Assembly (NCBI GenBank): GCA_011051925.1
Contig: DRKE01000154.1
Span: forward strand, 1 to 10,462
Source: Deltaproteobacteria bacterium
GTDB taxonomy: Bacteria; Myxococcota_A; UBA9160; UBA4427
DNA length: 10,462 nucleotides
Direction: 5' to 3'
The position numbers and the translations under genes are program-made. The notes under the pieces are model-generated. The model made no database searches. It saw nothing but the letters and a program-made list of their open reading frames with translations, and was not told where the DNA came from. The stretch's first letter is position 1. The number at the start of each line of letters is the position of its first letter. This document shows positions 1 through 7,328 of this stretch, in pieces.

Positions 1-25
1 GATAGCGCGACTGCCTTTCCGTCCC

Positions 26-835
26 CTATCTTCCCTCGAAGCGGGGTTCACGCTTTTCCATGAACGCTCTCGGCCCCTCCCGCGCGTCCTCCGAGGCCAT
101 GACGGTTGCGGAGACTTCGTGCTCGATCCGGTAGGCCTCGTCCAGCGGCAGCCCGCTCGTCCGGATGGCGACCTCCTTGATGGCACGAAGCGCAAGTGGC
201 GCATTCTTCGCCAGACGCTCGGCGAGCTCCATCGCTCGGGGCATGAGCCGGTCGGGCGGAACGACTTCATTCACGAATCCGATCCGGTGGGCCTCCTCTG
301 CAGAAATCCGATCGCCCGTCATCAGGATCTCCATTGCCTTGCAATAGGGAATCTGACGCGGAAGACGCACCATCGAACCGCCTCCCGGAACGAGACCACG
401 CCGGGCTTCGCTGAGGCCGAAACTCGCATCGCTCGAAGCGATCCGGATATCGGTCGACTGCAGGATCTCGGTGCCACCCGCGACGGCGACGCCATTGATC
501 GCTGCCACGATCGGCTTGTAGAGTTCGAAGGGCCGGAGCAGCGCGGTCGACATCACGCCGGCGACGTCCGCCATCAGGCGCCGGTCCCATTCATCCTCGG
601 GTTTCCGCACGCCCGTGAAAAGAGGCATCAGCTTCTCCAGGTCGCCCCCCGCACAAAAGGCTTCGTTCCCCGCCCCGGTCAGGACGGCCACCCGAAGTGA
701 ATCGTCATCCCTGAAATCCTTCCAGGACTCCGCCAGTCGCACCATCGTCTCGGGACTGAAGGCGTTCCGGCGTTCGGGACGATTGAGGGTCAGGATGGCG
801 ATGCCATCGCGCTTTTCGTAGAGCAGATCGGCCAT
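26..835 (-). CDS. Enoyl-CoA hydratase/isomerase (crotonase) family protein
   Basis: The 269-residue protein has the usual length of a single-domain crotonase. Members use an oxyanion hole to stabilise an acyl-CoA enolate; the typical reaction is hydration of trans-2-enoyl-CoA in beta-oxidation in the cytoplasm. The first oxyanion-hole motif is FCAGGD at residues 60-65, and the second is NGVAVAGGTE at 114-123. Glu123 and Glu143 (in FGLSEARRG) are 20 residues apart, the same spacing as the two catalytic glutamates of true enoyl-CoA hydratases, so hydratase activity is plausible. The C-terminal FMEKREPRF is typical of the family. The start is ATG with a weak GGAGA about 10 nt upstream. The gene lies 132 nt downstream of the antiporter operon on the same strand and is probably a separate unit. 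Substrate is unknown. The family also includes isomerases and dehalogenases, so the family call is firm and the exact reaction is inferred. Confidence 0.93.
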   Translation of the reverse strand: MADLLYEKRDGIAILTLNRPERRNAFSPETMVRLAESWKDFRDDDSLRVAVLTGAGNEAFCAGGDLEKLMPLFTGVRKPEDEWDRRLMADVAGVMSTALLRPFELYKPIVAAINGVAVAGGTEILQSTDIRIASSDASFGLSEARRGLVPGGGSMVRLPRQIPYCKAMEILMTGDRISAEEAHRIGFVNEVVPPDRLMPRAMELAERLAKNAPLALRAIKEVAIRTSGLPLDEAYRIEHEVSATVMASEDAREGPRAFMEKREPRFEGR

Positions 836-936
836 GGTCGGATCGGTCTCCGGGAAAGGGCTCGCAGCGTGATGAGACCCGATCCGCGAAGCCTTCGCCA
901 GGGGTCGTCCCCCGCGCAGCCGACGGACGAAGCGCG

Positions 937-953
937 CCGATCCCCGCGATCGG
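937..953 (-). terminator. Possible weak stem-loop after the antiporter operon
   Basis: A perfect 6-bp stem (CCGATC/GATCGG) with a 5-nt loop starts about 15 nt past the stop codon of the last antiporter gene. It has no T-tract, so it does not meet the standard criteria for an intrinsic terminator. It could be a weak or Rho-assisted end, or an mRNA 3' structure. A second small hairpin (GCGAA/TTCGC, 886-898) lies further on in the same 132-nt gap. Short GC-rich stems arise easily by chance in DNA of this composition. Confidence 0.25.
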
Positions 954-967
954 GCCTGATCATCCGG

Positions 968-2668
968 TCAGTAGGCGATGAGCAGGTAGGCGAGCAGCAG
1001 GACCGCCGCCCACATCGCCGTGGCCCCCGTCGGCCACGGCTCCCCGAGTCGCGACCAGGGACTCAGATGGGTCGCGGTGAGCTCGATGACGCCTTGACGC
1101 ACGCGCACGGCGTGCCCGAGCAGCCAGCCCTGGGCGATCATCCAGGCCTCGGCGACCCCGGACCACGCCTGGGGAAGGAGACGCCGCCAGACCCAGTCGA
1201 TGTCGAGCACGACGCTCCGAAGCTCCGGCGGATAGAGCCCTGTCTTCCAGAGGAAGACGAAAGCGAGCGCCGCGAAGAGAAGCAGTTGCAACATCGTGAC
1301 CACATGGGTCGTCGTGTAGGGCTGGTAGTCGACGGGATAGGGCAGGATCCCGTAGAGCTCTTCCGGAAAGACGCCGATGCCGATGCAGAAAGCGGCGGCA
1401 ATCCCCATCGCGAAGCGCATGTTGAGAGGCGCTTCCTTCACGCGGATTCCGCTGTCGTGCGCGAAGAAGGAAAAGAAGGGGACCTTGATTCCCGAATGAT
1501 CGAGAACGCCGGCAGAAGCGAAGAGCAGGACGAGCGAGATCACCAGATAGTGATGATGAGCCACGGCGGAAAGCACCATGGACTTGGTCACGAAGCCGCT
1601 CGTGAGGGGAAAGCCCGAGATCGAGATCGACCCGATGATGCAGAAGAACGCCGTCCAGGGCATCGACTTGTAGAGCCCACCCAGATCCGATGCCTTCGTC
1701 GTTCCCGCCCGAAGCAGGACGGCGCCCATGGCCATGAAGAGAAGCGCCTTGTAGATCACGTGAGCGAAGACATGGGCGACCGTTCCGTTGAGGGCGAGTT
1801 CGGTCCCGACACCGACGCCGACGACCATGAACCCGAGCTGATTGTTCAGGCTGTAGCAGAGCACCCGACGCAGATCGTTCTCGATCACGGCGAAGAAGAT
1901 CGGGAAGGCCGTCATGGCGGCCCCGATGGGAATCAGGATCTCGGTTCCGGCGAAACCCCGGGCCAGCGCGTAGATCGCGAGCTTCGTCGTGAAACCGGAT
2001 AGGAAGACCGTCCCCGTCACGGTCGCCTCCGGATAGGCGTCCTTCATCCATCCGTGCAGGAGGGGAAAGGCGGCCTTGATTCCGAAGGCGAGGAAGATCA
2101 ACCAACCCGCGACGGATTCGATCCCGATATGCTCGAAGGCCAGCGATCCCGAGTCGGAATGGAGAAGGATCGCACCGACCAGCAGGAGAAGCCCGGAAGA
2201 GACCTGGATGACGAGATAGCGTTGACCGGCCTTGACGGCCGCCTCCGTCCGCCGCGCCCAGACGAGGAACACGGAGGAGATGGCCGTGAGCTCCCACCAG
2301 ACGAAGAGCGTGAGCAGATCGCCCGCGAAGACCGCGGCGATCGCGCTGCCCGCATAGATCAGGGCCGCTGCGGATTGCAATCGATCCCTCTGGTGGGCTG
2401 CGTAGAGCACCCCGATGAAGGCGGCGATGTAGAAGACGATTCCGAAGACACGCGACAGGGCATCGATCCGGGTGATCTCGAGCGCGTAGTCGAAGACCCG
2501 GAGCGTCTGCTCGTATTCGGCCGGCATCGACAACAGCTGCATCAGACCGAGAACGGGCAGGGCCAGCATCACGGCCTGTGACAAGCGGTAGGGAAGGAGG
2601 ACCACCGGAATCGCCGCGACGATCAACAGCACGCCCGGTGGTACGGACTCCACGAGGCCATCAATCAT
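968..2668 (-). CDS. Third antiporter-like subunit (MrpD/NuoL-M-like) with C-terminal extension
   Basis: This 566-residue polytopic membrane protein belongs to the proton-conducting antiporter family (NuoL/M/N, MrpA/D). The characteristic charged residues are visible: Glu126 in GDLLTLFVWWELTAIS, Lys198 and His205 in FGIKAAFPLLHGW, Lys229 in FTTKLAIYAL, His299/His303/Lys307 in AHVFAHVIYKALLFM, and Lys362 in GFVTKSM. These are the TM5 Glu, TM7 Lys, TM8 Lys/His and TM12 Lys positions that carry protons in this family. YSLNNQLGFM (272-281) is the broken-helix signature. After the core, a hydrophobic segment (about 455-474) is followed by about 50 helical residues rich in Trp and Arg, then a final membrane segment (about 548-566) ending at the C-terminus. 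That layout resembles the lateral-helix tail of NuoL/MrpA. A His triplet sits at 371-373. The start is ATG with GAGGA 5 nt upstream and an 8-nt overlap with the preceding small gene. It is the last gene of the operon. Annotation pipelines would call it subunit D; its exact role is inferred. Confidence 0.92.
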   Translation of the reverse strand: MIDGLVESVPPGVLLIVAAIPVVLLPYRLSQAVMLALPVLGLMQLLSMPAEYEQTLRVFDYALEITRIDALSRVFGIVFYIAAFIGVLYAAHQRDRLQSAAALIYAGSAIAAVFAGDLLTLFVWWELTAISSVFLVWARRTEAAVKAGQRYLVIQVSSGLLLLVGAILLHSDSGSLAFEHIGIESVAGWLIFLAFGIKAAFPLLHGWMKDAYPEATVTGTVFLSGFTTKLAIYALARGFAGTEILIPIGAAMTAFPIFFAVIENDLRRVLCYSLNNQLGFMVVGVGVGTELALNGTVAHVFAHVIYKALLFMAMGAVLLRAGTTKASDLGGLYKSMPWTAFFCIIGSISISGFPLTSGFVTKSMVLSAVAHHHYLVISLVLLFASAGVLDHSGIKVPFFSFFAHDSGIRVKEAPLNMRFAMGIAAAFCIGIGVFPEELYGILPYPVDYQPYTTTHVVTMLQLLLFAALAFVFLWKTGLYPPELRSVVLDIDWVWRRLLPQAWSGVAEAWMIAQGWLLGHAVRVRQGVIELTATHLSPWSRLGEPWPTGATAMWAAVLLLAYLLIAY

Positions 2669-2936
2669 AGTAGTCCTCGCTTCGCATCAGGAGTCGGCGG
2701 ACGCCCTTGGCCGTCGTGATCAGGCTGACGTAGGCGACGAATCCGAAGATCGCGTCGAATCCGACCCATTGCTGGAATGCGTATTCCGCATGCTTGTGGT
2801 AGAAGAAATCCGCTGCCACCGTCACGACACATGCCGCAATCAGACCCTTGATGATCAGATCGACGCTGCCCGGTCGGTCCAGCCACCCTTCTTCGCCCTT
2901 CGTACCGTCATCCGGATCGATCGATTCATCCGACAT
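2661..2936 (-). CDS. Small two-helix membrane protein of the antiporter operon, function unknown
   Basis: I do not recognise a named family for this 91-residue protein. It has a polar, acidic N-terminus (about 1-20), a membrane segment at about 25-46 that ends in aromatic/His residues (DFFYHKH), a second at about 59-77 (AIFGFVAYVSLITTAKG), and a basic-then-acidic tail, RRLLMRSEDYYD. It begins 18 nt after the second antiporter-like subunit, with a good Shine-Dalgarno 7 nt before its ATG, and overlaps the third by 8 nt. It is therefore co-translated with two large channel subunits. This placement suggests an accessory or assembly subunit that packs between them, which is inference from context. 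My recollection, unchecked, is that similar short proteins ending in a YYD-like motif occur in related clusters. It is a real gene judging by its start signal, coupling and membrane character. Confidence 0.85.
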   Translation of the reverse strand: MSDESIDPDDGTKGEEGWLDRPGSVDLIIKGLIAACVVTVAADFFYHKHAEYAFQQWVGFDAIFGFVAYVSLITTAKGVRRLLMRSEDYYD

Positions 2937-2943
2937 CTGCGAT

Positions 2944-2950
2944 CTTCCTT
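2944..2950 (-). promoter_or_regulatory. Ribosome binding site of the small membrane protein gene
   Basis: The minus strand reads AAGGAAG here, 7 nt before the ATG at 2936. It supports this ATG as the start and argues that the short reading frame is translated independently as well as by coupling. Confidence 0.6.
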
Positions 2951-2954
2951 TCCC

Positions 2955-4430
2955 TCACGATCCGCCGTCCAGGCCCACGATCGGCGCCAGCAATCGATAG
3001 ACGTCGTTCGCGTAGAAGAAGATGACGAAGCAGGCCAGCGCGGTGGTACAGAGAGGCAGGAGCATCAACAGGGGAGCCTCGTCGAGGCCCTCTTCTTCTC
3101 CGTCAGGCAGCGGCCTGAAGAAGCCTCGGGCCACGATCGGCATCAGATAGCCGATCGACAGGAGCGAGCTGGCCATGAAGACGACGACCATCCACGGTTC
3201 ACCGGCGTCGAAGGCCCCCTGGATCAGGAACCACTTGCTCCAGGCACCACCGAGAGGGGGCAGACCGATGATGCTGAAGGACGCGACACAGAACGCGCCG
3301 AACGTGAAGGGCATTCGCCGCCCGAGCCCGTCGAGCTGGCTCACCTCCGTCTTGTGCGCGACCACGTAGATCGCGCCAGCCACGAAGAAGAGCGTGATCT
3401 TTCCGAGCGCGTGCATCAGGATGTGGAGACCCGCTCCCATCATCGAAGCCGAAGTCGCGAGCGCCGCGCCCAGCACGATGTAGGAGAGCTGGCTGATCGT
3501 CGAGTAGGCGAGCCGGGCTTTCAGGTTGTCGAGCGAGAGCGCGTGGATCGACGCGGCCAGGATCGTGATCGCCGCCACGATCATCAGGACGTTCGAAAAG
3601 CCCCCAGAAGCCAGGAAATCGATCCCGAAGATGTAGATCGCGATCTTCAGGACAGAAAACACGCCGGCTTTCACGACCGCGACCGCATGAAGCAGCGCGG
3701 AAACGGGCGTCGGTGCCACCATCGCCGCAGGCAACCAGCGATGGAAGGGCATGAGTGCCGCCTTCCCGATTCCGTAGGCGAAGAACATGAGCAGGAGCCC
3801 GGCCTGCTTCCCCTCGATCTGCCCTTCGAGGATGCCCCCGGGCGTGAAATGGAGCGTTTCGGCGATGACCGAGGTCCAGAGGACCGCGAAGAGCAGGAAG
3901 AGGACCGAGGTCGAAACGAGGATGCCGAGATAGAGTCGGCCCGCCCGAACGGCCTGTTCGGTCCCGGCATGGGTCACGAGCGGATAGGTGGAGAAGGTGA
4001 GCAGCTCGTAGAAGAGAAAGAGCGTGATCAGGTCACCAGAGAAGGCGATCCCGAGTGCGGCGGCGATGGCCAGGGCAAAGCAGGCGAAGAAGCGGGTCTG
4101 GTTCTTCTCCCCATGCCCACGCATGTAGCCGAATCCGTAGAGAGACGTCAGCACCCAGAGTCCGGAGGCCACGAGACCGAAGAGGAGCCCCAGCGGCTCG
4201 ACCTCGAATCCCAGACCGAGCCCGGGCATCCAATCCGGCTGGACCAGGGCAGGACGCGCGCCCTCCATCACGGGTCCGACGAGCCGGGCGACCGAACCGA
4301 ACGTGGCAAGCCCGATCGCGATCGTCCAGGAATCCCGCAGATTCGGCCAGCGCCCGAGGGCGACGACGCCCAGGGCCCCGAAGAGCGGAAGGATCAGCGC
4401 AGTCGACACGATCGTCGCTTCAGCGTCCAT
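2955..4430 (-). CDS. Second antiporter-like subunit (proton-conducting transporter, MrpD/MrpA-N/NuoL-like)
   Basis: This 491-residue membrane protein belongs to the proton-conducting antiporter family. Visible channel residues are Glu142 (SGDLITLFLFYELLTFSTYPLV), Lys223 and His230 (GIGKAALMPFHRWLP), His248 and Lys254 in the signature PTPVSALLHAVAVVKAG (240-256), His336/His340/Lys344, and Lys399 (GAWSKW). The PTPVSALLHA signature is the form found in NuoL and in the N-terminal part of MrpA, so this subunit may stand in for the missing MrpA N-terminal domain. It lacks the long C-terminal MrpA region. A break after Lys399 precedes a cytoplasmic loop with GEEEGLDEAP and a last membrane segment. 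I chose the ATG at 4430, which has AGG 8 nt upstream; a GTG at 4436 is also possible. It begins 9 nt after the stop of the first MrpD-like gene. Assignment to D or A-N type is uncertain; the family is not. Confidence 0.92.
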   Translation of the reverse strand: MDAEATIVSTALILPLFGALGVVALGRWPNLRDSWTIAIGLATFGSVARLVGPVMEGARPALVQPDWMPGLGLGFEVEPLGLLFGLVASGLWVLTSLYGFGYMRGHGEKNQTRFFACFALAIAAALGIAFSGDLITLFLFYELLTFSTYPLVTHAGTEQAVRAGRLYLGILVSTSVLFLLFAVLWTSVIAETLHFTPGGILEGQIEGKQAGLLLMFFAYGIGKAALMPFHRWLPAAMVAPTPVSALLHAVAVVKAGVFSVLKIAIYIFGIDFLASGGFSNVLMIVAAITILAASIHALSLDNLKARLAYSTISQLSYIVLGAALATSASMMGAGLHILMHALGKITLFFVAGAIYVVAHKTEVSQLDGLGRRMPFTFGAFCVASFSIIGLPPLGGAWSKWFLIQGAFDAGEPWMVVVFMASSLLSIGYLMPIVARGFFRPLPDGEEEGLDEAPLLMLLPLCTTALACFVIFFYANDVYRLLAPIVGLDGGS

Positions 4431-4439
4431 GCCCACGAC

Positions 4440-5924
4440 CTACATTCCCGCCGCGAAGATCTGCGCGGCCGCGCGGCTCGCGACGTCGACCGCGAAATCG
4501 GAAAAGACGCCGAAATAGATCGAAGCACCCGCCAGGATCCAGGTCGGCACCAACAGTCGGAGCGGAGGTTCCCTCCTCTCGATCCCGGTCTCGGGCTCCT
4601 GGAAGTAGACGATCTCGACCAGCTTCCAGACGTAGACGAGAGCGAGGAGCGAACTCGCCATGACGAGGAATCCGAGGAGGTAGGCATCCTTCTCGAGCGC
4701 GGCCGAAACGAGCGCCCATTTGCTGACGAAGCCGACGGTTCCGGGCACGCCGACCAGCGCCAGCCCCCCGACAACCATCGCCGCCATCGTGACCGGCATC
4801 CGCCGCCCGAGTCCCTTCATCGCGTCGAGTCTCGTCCCGCCCATCCGCCAGGTCACGCAGGCGGCCACGAGGAAGAGGGCCCCCTTCATGAGGGCATGAT
4901 TGAAGACGTGGATCAGGCCCGCCGCGACACCGGCCTCGCTCGCGAGCGACAATCCGAGGGTCATGTATCCCACCTGCGCGATGCTCGAATAGGCGAGCAG
5001 TCTCTTGAAATCGCGCTGGTAGATCGCGGCGATCGATCCGACGAACATCGCCATCACCGAGAGCGGGAGAAGCAGGACGTCGATCTCGACGACTTCGAAG
5101 ACGAGCGTCAACCCGAAGAGGCCCAGGCAGAACCGGATCAGCAGGTAGTAGGCCACTTTCGTCGCCGTCGAGGCGAGAAAAGCCGAAACCAGCGGAGGCG
5201 AGAAGCTGTACGCGTTCGGCAGCCATTGATGCAGGGGAAAGACGGCGAGCTTGACGCTGATGCCGACGACGACGAAGGCCAGGGCGACGAAGATCGTCCG
5301 CGTCTGCTCGGCATCGCGGAGCCGCTCCGTCATGTCGACCATGTTGAGCGTTCCGGTCATCTGATACATGAGCCCGATGCCGATCAGCAGGAAGGTCGCG
5401 CCGATCGTGCCCATGATCAGATAGGAGAAGGCCGCCATCAGGGCCCGCCGGCTGCGCCCGAGCGCGATCAGGATGTAGGAAGAGAGTGACGAGATCTCCA
5501 GGAAGACGAAGACATTGAAGACATCCCCAGTGATGGTCACGCCGAGCAGTCCGGTCAACGTCAGGAGTGCGGCGGAATAGAAGAGGTATCCGCGCCCTTC
5601 CGGGATGGCGCGACGCGCCTGTCCGGGGCCGGCGATGAAGACGACCGCCGCCATGGAAGAGACCACGACGAGCAGCAGCGCGTTCAGGATGTCGATTCGA
5701 TACTCGATGCCCCAGGGCCGCGCCCAATCGCCCAGCTCGTAGACGAGGACGTCTCCATCGATCACCTGCGCGAGCAGATCCATCGAGATCGCGAAACAGG
5801 CGAAGCCCACCAGGACGGTGAATACACTGACGACGGCTTCCTTCCGGAGGATGAAGCAGAAGGGCGCCGCGAGCAGCGGGATCACGACCTGCAGGATCGG
5901 CAGATGAACGGAGAAGTCGTTCAC
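4440..5924 (-). CDS. mrpD: Monovalent cation/H+ antiporter subunit D
   Basis: This 494-residue membrane protein has the standard MrpD length and is the main antiporter-like channel module. Family residues are Glu143 (GDVFNVFVFLEISSLSSY), Lys225 and His232 (GISVKLAVFPLHQWLP), Lys256 in the SAFLASTATKVAYY helix, the broken-helix motif LLAYSSIAQVGYM (309-321), His339/His343/Lys347 (IHVFNHALMKGALFL), and Lys402 (GFVSKWALV). NAYSFSPP (237-244) and ASTATKV are typical of MrpD and MbhH rather than NuoL. The start is GTG overlapping the MrpC stop codon by 4 nt (GTGA), supported by a GGAG 7 nt upstream. It follows mrpC, as in both mrp and mbh operons. It is inferred to exchange H+ against Na+ or another monovalent cation as part of the complex; ion specificity cannot be read from sequence by eye. 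Confidence 0.95.
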   Translation of the reverse strand: MNDFSVHLPILQVVIPLLAAPFCFILRKEAVVSVFTVLVGFACFAISMDLLAQVIDGDVLVYELGDWARPWGIEYRIDILNALLLVVVSSMAAVVFIAGPGQARRAIPEGRGYLFYSAALLTLTGLLGVTITGDVFNVFVFLEISSLSSYILIALGRSRRALMAAFSYLIMGTIGATFLLIGIGLMYQMTGTLNMVDMTERLRDAEQTRTIFVALAFVVVGISVKLAVFPLHQWLPNAYSFSPPLVSAFLASTATKVAYYLLIRFCLGLFGLTLVFEVVEIDVLLLPLSVMAMFVGSIAAIYQRDFKRLLAYSSIAQVGYMTLGLSLASEAGVAAGLIHVFNHALMKGALFLVAACVTWRMGGTRLDAMKGLGRRMPVTMAAMVVGGLALVGVPGTVGFVSKWALVSAALEKDAYLLGFLVMASSLLALVYVWKLVEIVYFQEPETGIERREPPLRLLVPTWILAGASIYFGVFSDFAVDVASRAAAQIFAAGM

Positions 5925-6313
5925 CCCGCTTCTCCAGAGAACTCCCGTTCATCCTCCGCCCGATCCAGAGCGACGATCTCGTCCTCCTCGACGGTGCCAT
6001 AGGACTCCCGGATGCGAACGACCAGGGCCAGGCCGAGCGCCGTGCTCGCGACACCGACGACGATGGCGGTCAGCATCAGGACATGCGGAACGGGATTCGA
6101 ATAGATGATGTCGTCTCGCCCCTCGATCAGGATGGGCGCCGTCCCACCCGACACCTTGCCCATCGAGACATAGAGCAGGATCACGGAGGTCTGGAAGATG
6201 TTCATTCCCATGACCTTCTTCACCAGATTGCCGCGCGAGATCGCGATGTAGAGCCCGACCATCATCAGGATGATGACCGCGAAGTAGTTCCAATGAGCGA
6301 CGAGCTGCATCAT
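5921..6313 (-). CDS. mrpC: Cation/H+ antiporter subunit C (NuoK-like)
   Basis: This 130-residue protein has three membrane segments (about 8-25, 33-51, 77-99), matching NuoK/MrpC/MbhG. NuoK-like subunits sit beside the D module and link its proton path to the rest of the complex. The signature NPVPHVLMLTAIVVGVASTALGLALVVRI (73-101) corresponds to the MrpC motif usually written DPLPQALVLTAIVI, here with Asn, Val and His replacements, which looks like a subgroup variant. GNLVKKVMGMNIFQTSVILL (28-47) is the other conserved helix. The tail (107-130) is acidic. The preceding gene's stop and this start read TTGATGATG. I chose the first ATG (6313, 1-nt overlap); TTG at 6316 and ATG at 6310 are alternatives. 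It is coupled to mrpD by a 4-nt overlap. Confidence 0.94.
   Translation of the reverse strand: MMQLVAHWNYFAVIILMMVGLYIAISRGNLVKKVMGMNIFQTSVILLYVSMGKVSGGTAPILIEGRDDIIYSNPVPHVLMLTAIVVGVASTALGLALVVRIRESYGTVEEDEIVALDRAEDEREFSGEAG
5932..5935 (-). promoter_or_regulatory. Ribosome binding site fixing the GTG start of mrpD
   Basis: The minus strand reads GGAG, 7 nt before the GTG at 5924. Because it lies inside the end of mrpC and the start/stop codons overlap as GTGA, it supports translational coupling of mrpC and mrpD and decides the non-ATG start. Confidence 0.55.
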
Positions 6314-6762
6314 CAATCCCGCGACCTCCCTGCGAACGCATAGAAGATCGCGAGCATCACCGACGCGACCGTGATGCCGACCCCCGCCTCGACGAGGAAG
6401 ATGCCGAGATGCTGACCGTGAACGGGGTCGTGATGATTCAGCGCCCCGTAGTCGAGGAACGCGCCGCCCATCAACATCGAGACGACGCCCACGCCTCCGT
6501 AGATGAGCGTGCCCAGGGCGATCCCGACCTCGATCACGATCGGCGGAATGGCCCGCTCGAGATCATCGAGCCCGAAGATCAATCCGTGCAGGATCAGACC
6601 GGCCGCGAAGATCACGCCCGCCTGGAAGCCGCCCCCCGGCCCGTAGTCTCCATGGAATTGCACATAGAGGGCGAAGAGGAGGATGAAGGGAACGACCGAC
6701 TTCCCGACCACGCGAAGGATCACGGTCTCGCGGACACGCATCTTCAGGGGCGTCCCACTCAT
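6313..6762 (-). CDS. mrpB: Cation/H+ antiporter subunit B (MnhB domain)
   Basis: This 149-residue protein has four likely membrane segments, the standard MrpB/MbhF fold. The hallmark is VPFILLFALYVQFHGDYGPGGGFQAGVIFAAG (24-55), containing the HGDYGPGGGFQAG loop, and a second conserved helix, LGIFLVEAGVGITVASVM (119-136), with Glu125. MrpB is a small integral subunit that helps form the cation path beside the MrpA C-terminal helices. Its ATG overlaps the stop of the MbhDE-like gene by 4 nt (ATGA), and its stop overlaps the mrpC start. The polar N-terminus (MSGTPLKMRVRET) is cytoplasmic by the positive-inside rule. Confident family assignment. Confidence 0.95.
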   Translation of the reverse strand: MSGTPLKMRVRETVILRVVGKSVVPFILLFALYVQFHGDYGPGGGFQAGVIFAAGLILHGLIFGLDDLERAIPPIVIEVGIALGTLIYGGVGVVSMLMGGAFLDYGALNHHDPVHGQHLGIFLVEAGVGITVASVMLAIFYAFAGRSRD

Positions 6763-7328
6763 TCCGAGCTCCCTGTTTCCCTGCGCCGCCGCGCCACGCC
6801 ACCCCCGAGCAGCAGGATCGCACCGACGGCGGCCGTCAGGACCACGGTCGTCTCGCCGTAGGTGTCGTACCCGCGATAGCTGGCAAGAACGGAGGTCACG
6901 ACGTTGGGAATGCCGATCTCGGTCTCGGAATCGTAGAGATAATGCGGCGCGACATGCTTGTTGATCGGTGCATCGGGATCCCCGTAGGCGGGCATGTCGA
7001 GGGTTCCGTACGCGAGCATCAGGCCGGTCGCCGTCACTACGAGCTTCGCCGTGAAGCGATGATGGATGGGCCGGGTCTCGACCGAAGTGGTCAGGCCCAA
7101 CGCGCCGAGGATGAGAACCGTCGAGATTCCCGCGCCCACCGCCGCTTCGGTGAAGGCAACGTCCACCGCGTCCATCATCGTGAGGGCGCCCGCCGAAAGC
7201 AGGCTGAAGATGCCGAATAGCATGGCAGCCGCGAAGAGGCTGCGGAGGCTCGCGATGTAGAAGGCGAGCCCGATCATGAAGACGAAGAGAACGATCTCGA
7301 CGGTGGGACCCATGATCGATTCACCCAT
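6759..7328 (-). CDS. MbhD/MbhE-like subunit (MrpA C-terminal domain as a separate protein, DUF4040)
   Basis: This protein corresponds to the C-terminal part of MrpA, which in archaeal Mbh operons is encoded as MbhD and MbhE; here both appear in one 189-residue chain. Residues 8-28, 32-52 and 67-84 are membrane segments of the MbhD/DUF4040 part, with DAVDVAFTEAAVGAG (53-67) as its signature, including Asp56 and Glu61. After RPIHHRF, residues 94-110 form a further helix, followed by an extramembrane loop. The MbhE-type motif NVVTSVLASYRGYDTYGETTVVLTA (142-166), with Asp155 and Glu159, then leads into a last helix and a basic RRRRE tail. In Mrp structures these acidic residues line the Na+ path. 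No NuoL-like N-terminal domain is attached. The start is ambiguous: ATG at 7328 (GGGGGA 7 nt upstream, 8-nt overlap with mrpG) was chosen; 7346 and 7313 are alternatives. Confidence 0.9.
   Translation of the reverse strand: MGESIMGPTVEIVLFVFMIGLAFYIASLRSLFAAAMLFGIFSLLSAGALTMMDAVDVAFTEAAVGAGISTVLILGALGLTTSVETRPIHHRFTAKLVVTATGLMLAYGTLDMPAYGDPDAPINKHVAPHYLYDSETEIGIPNVVTSVLASYRGYDTYGETTVVLTAAVGAILLLGGGVARRRRETGSSE

Noticed and set aside
960..2297. A 445-codon minus-strand frame overlapping the third module
   Set aside because: It overlaps the real membrane-protein frame and has Arg/Gly-rich shadow composition.
2769..5489. A 906-codon open frame on the plus strand opposite the second module, the small gene and the first module
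   Set aside because: Its translation is a low-complexity mix of Arg, Asp, Glu, His and Gln with no fold or motif. It is the antisense shadow of GC-rich membrane-protein genes, whose codon pattern suppresses stops on the opposite strand.
4420..6054. A 544-codon minus-strand frame overlapping the mrpD gene
   Set aside because: The translation is Arg-rich and without membrane segments, while the alternative frame gives a textbook MrpD with all channel residues. It is a shadow frame.
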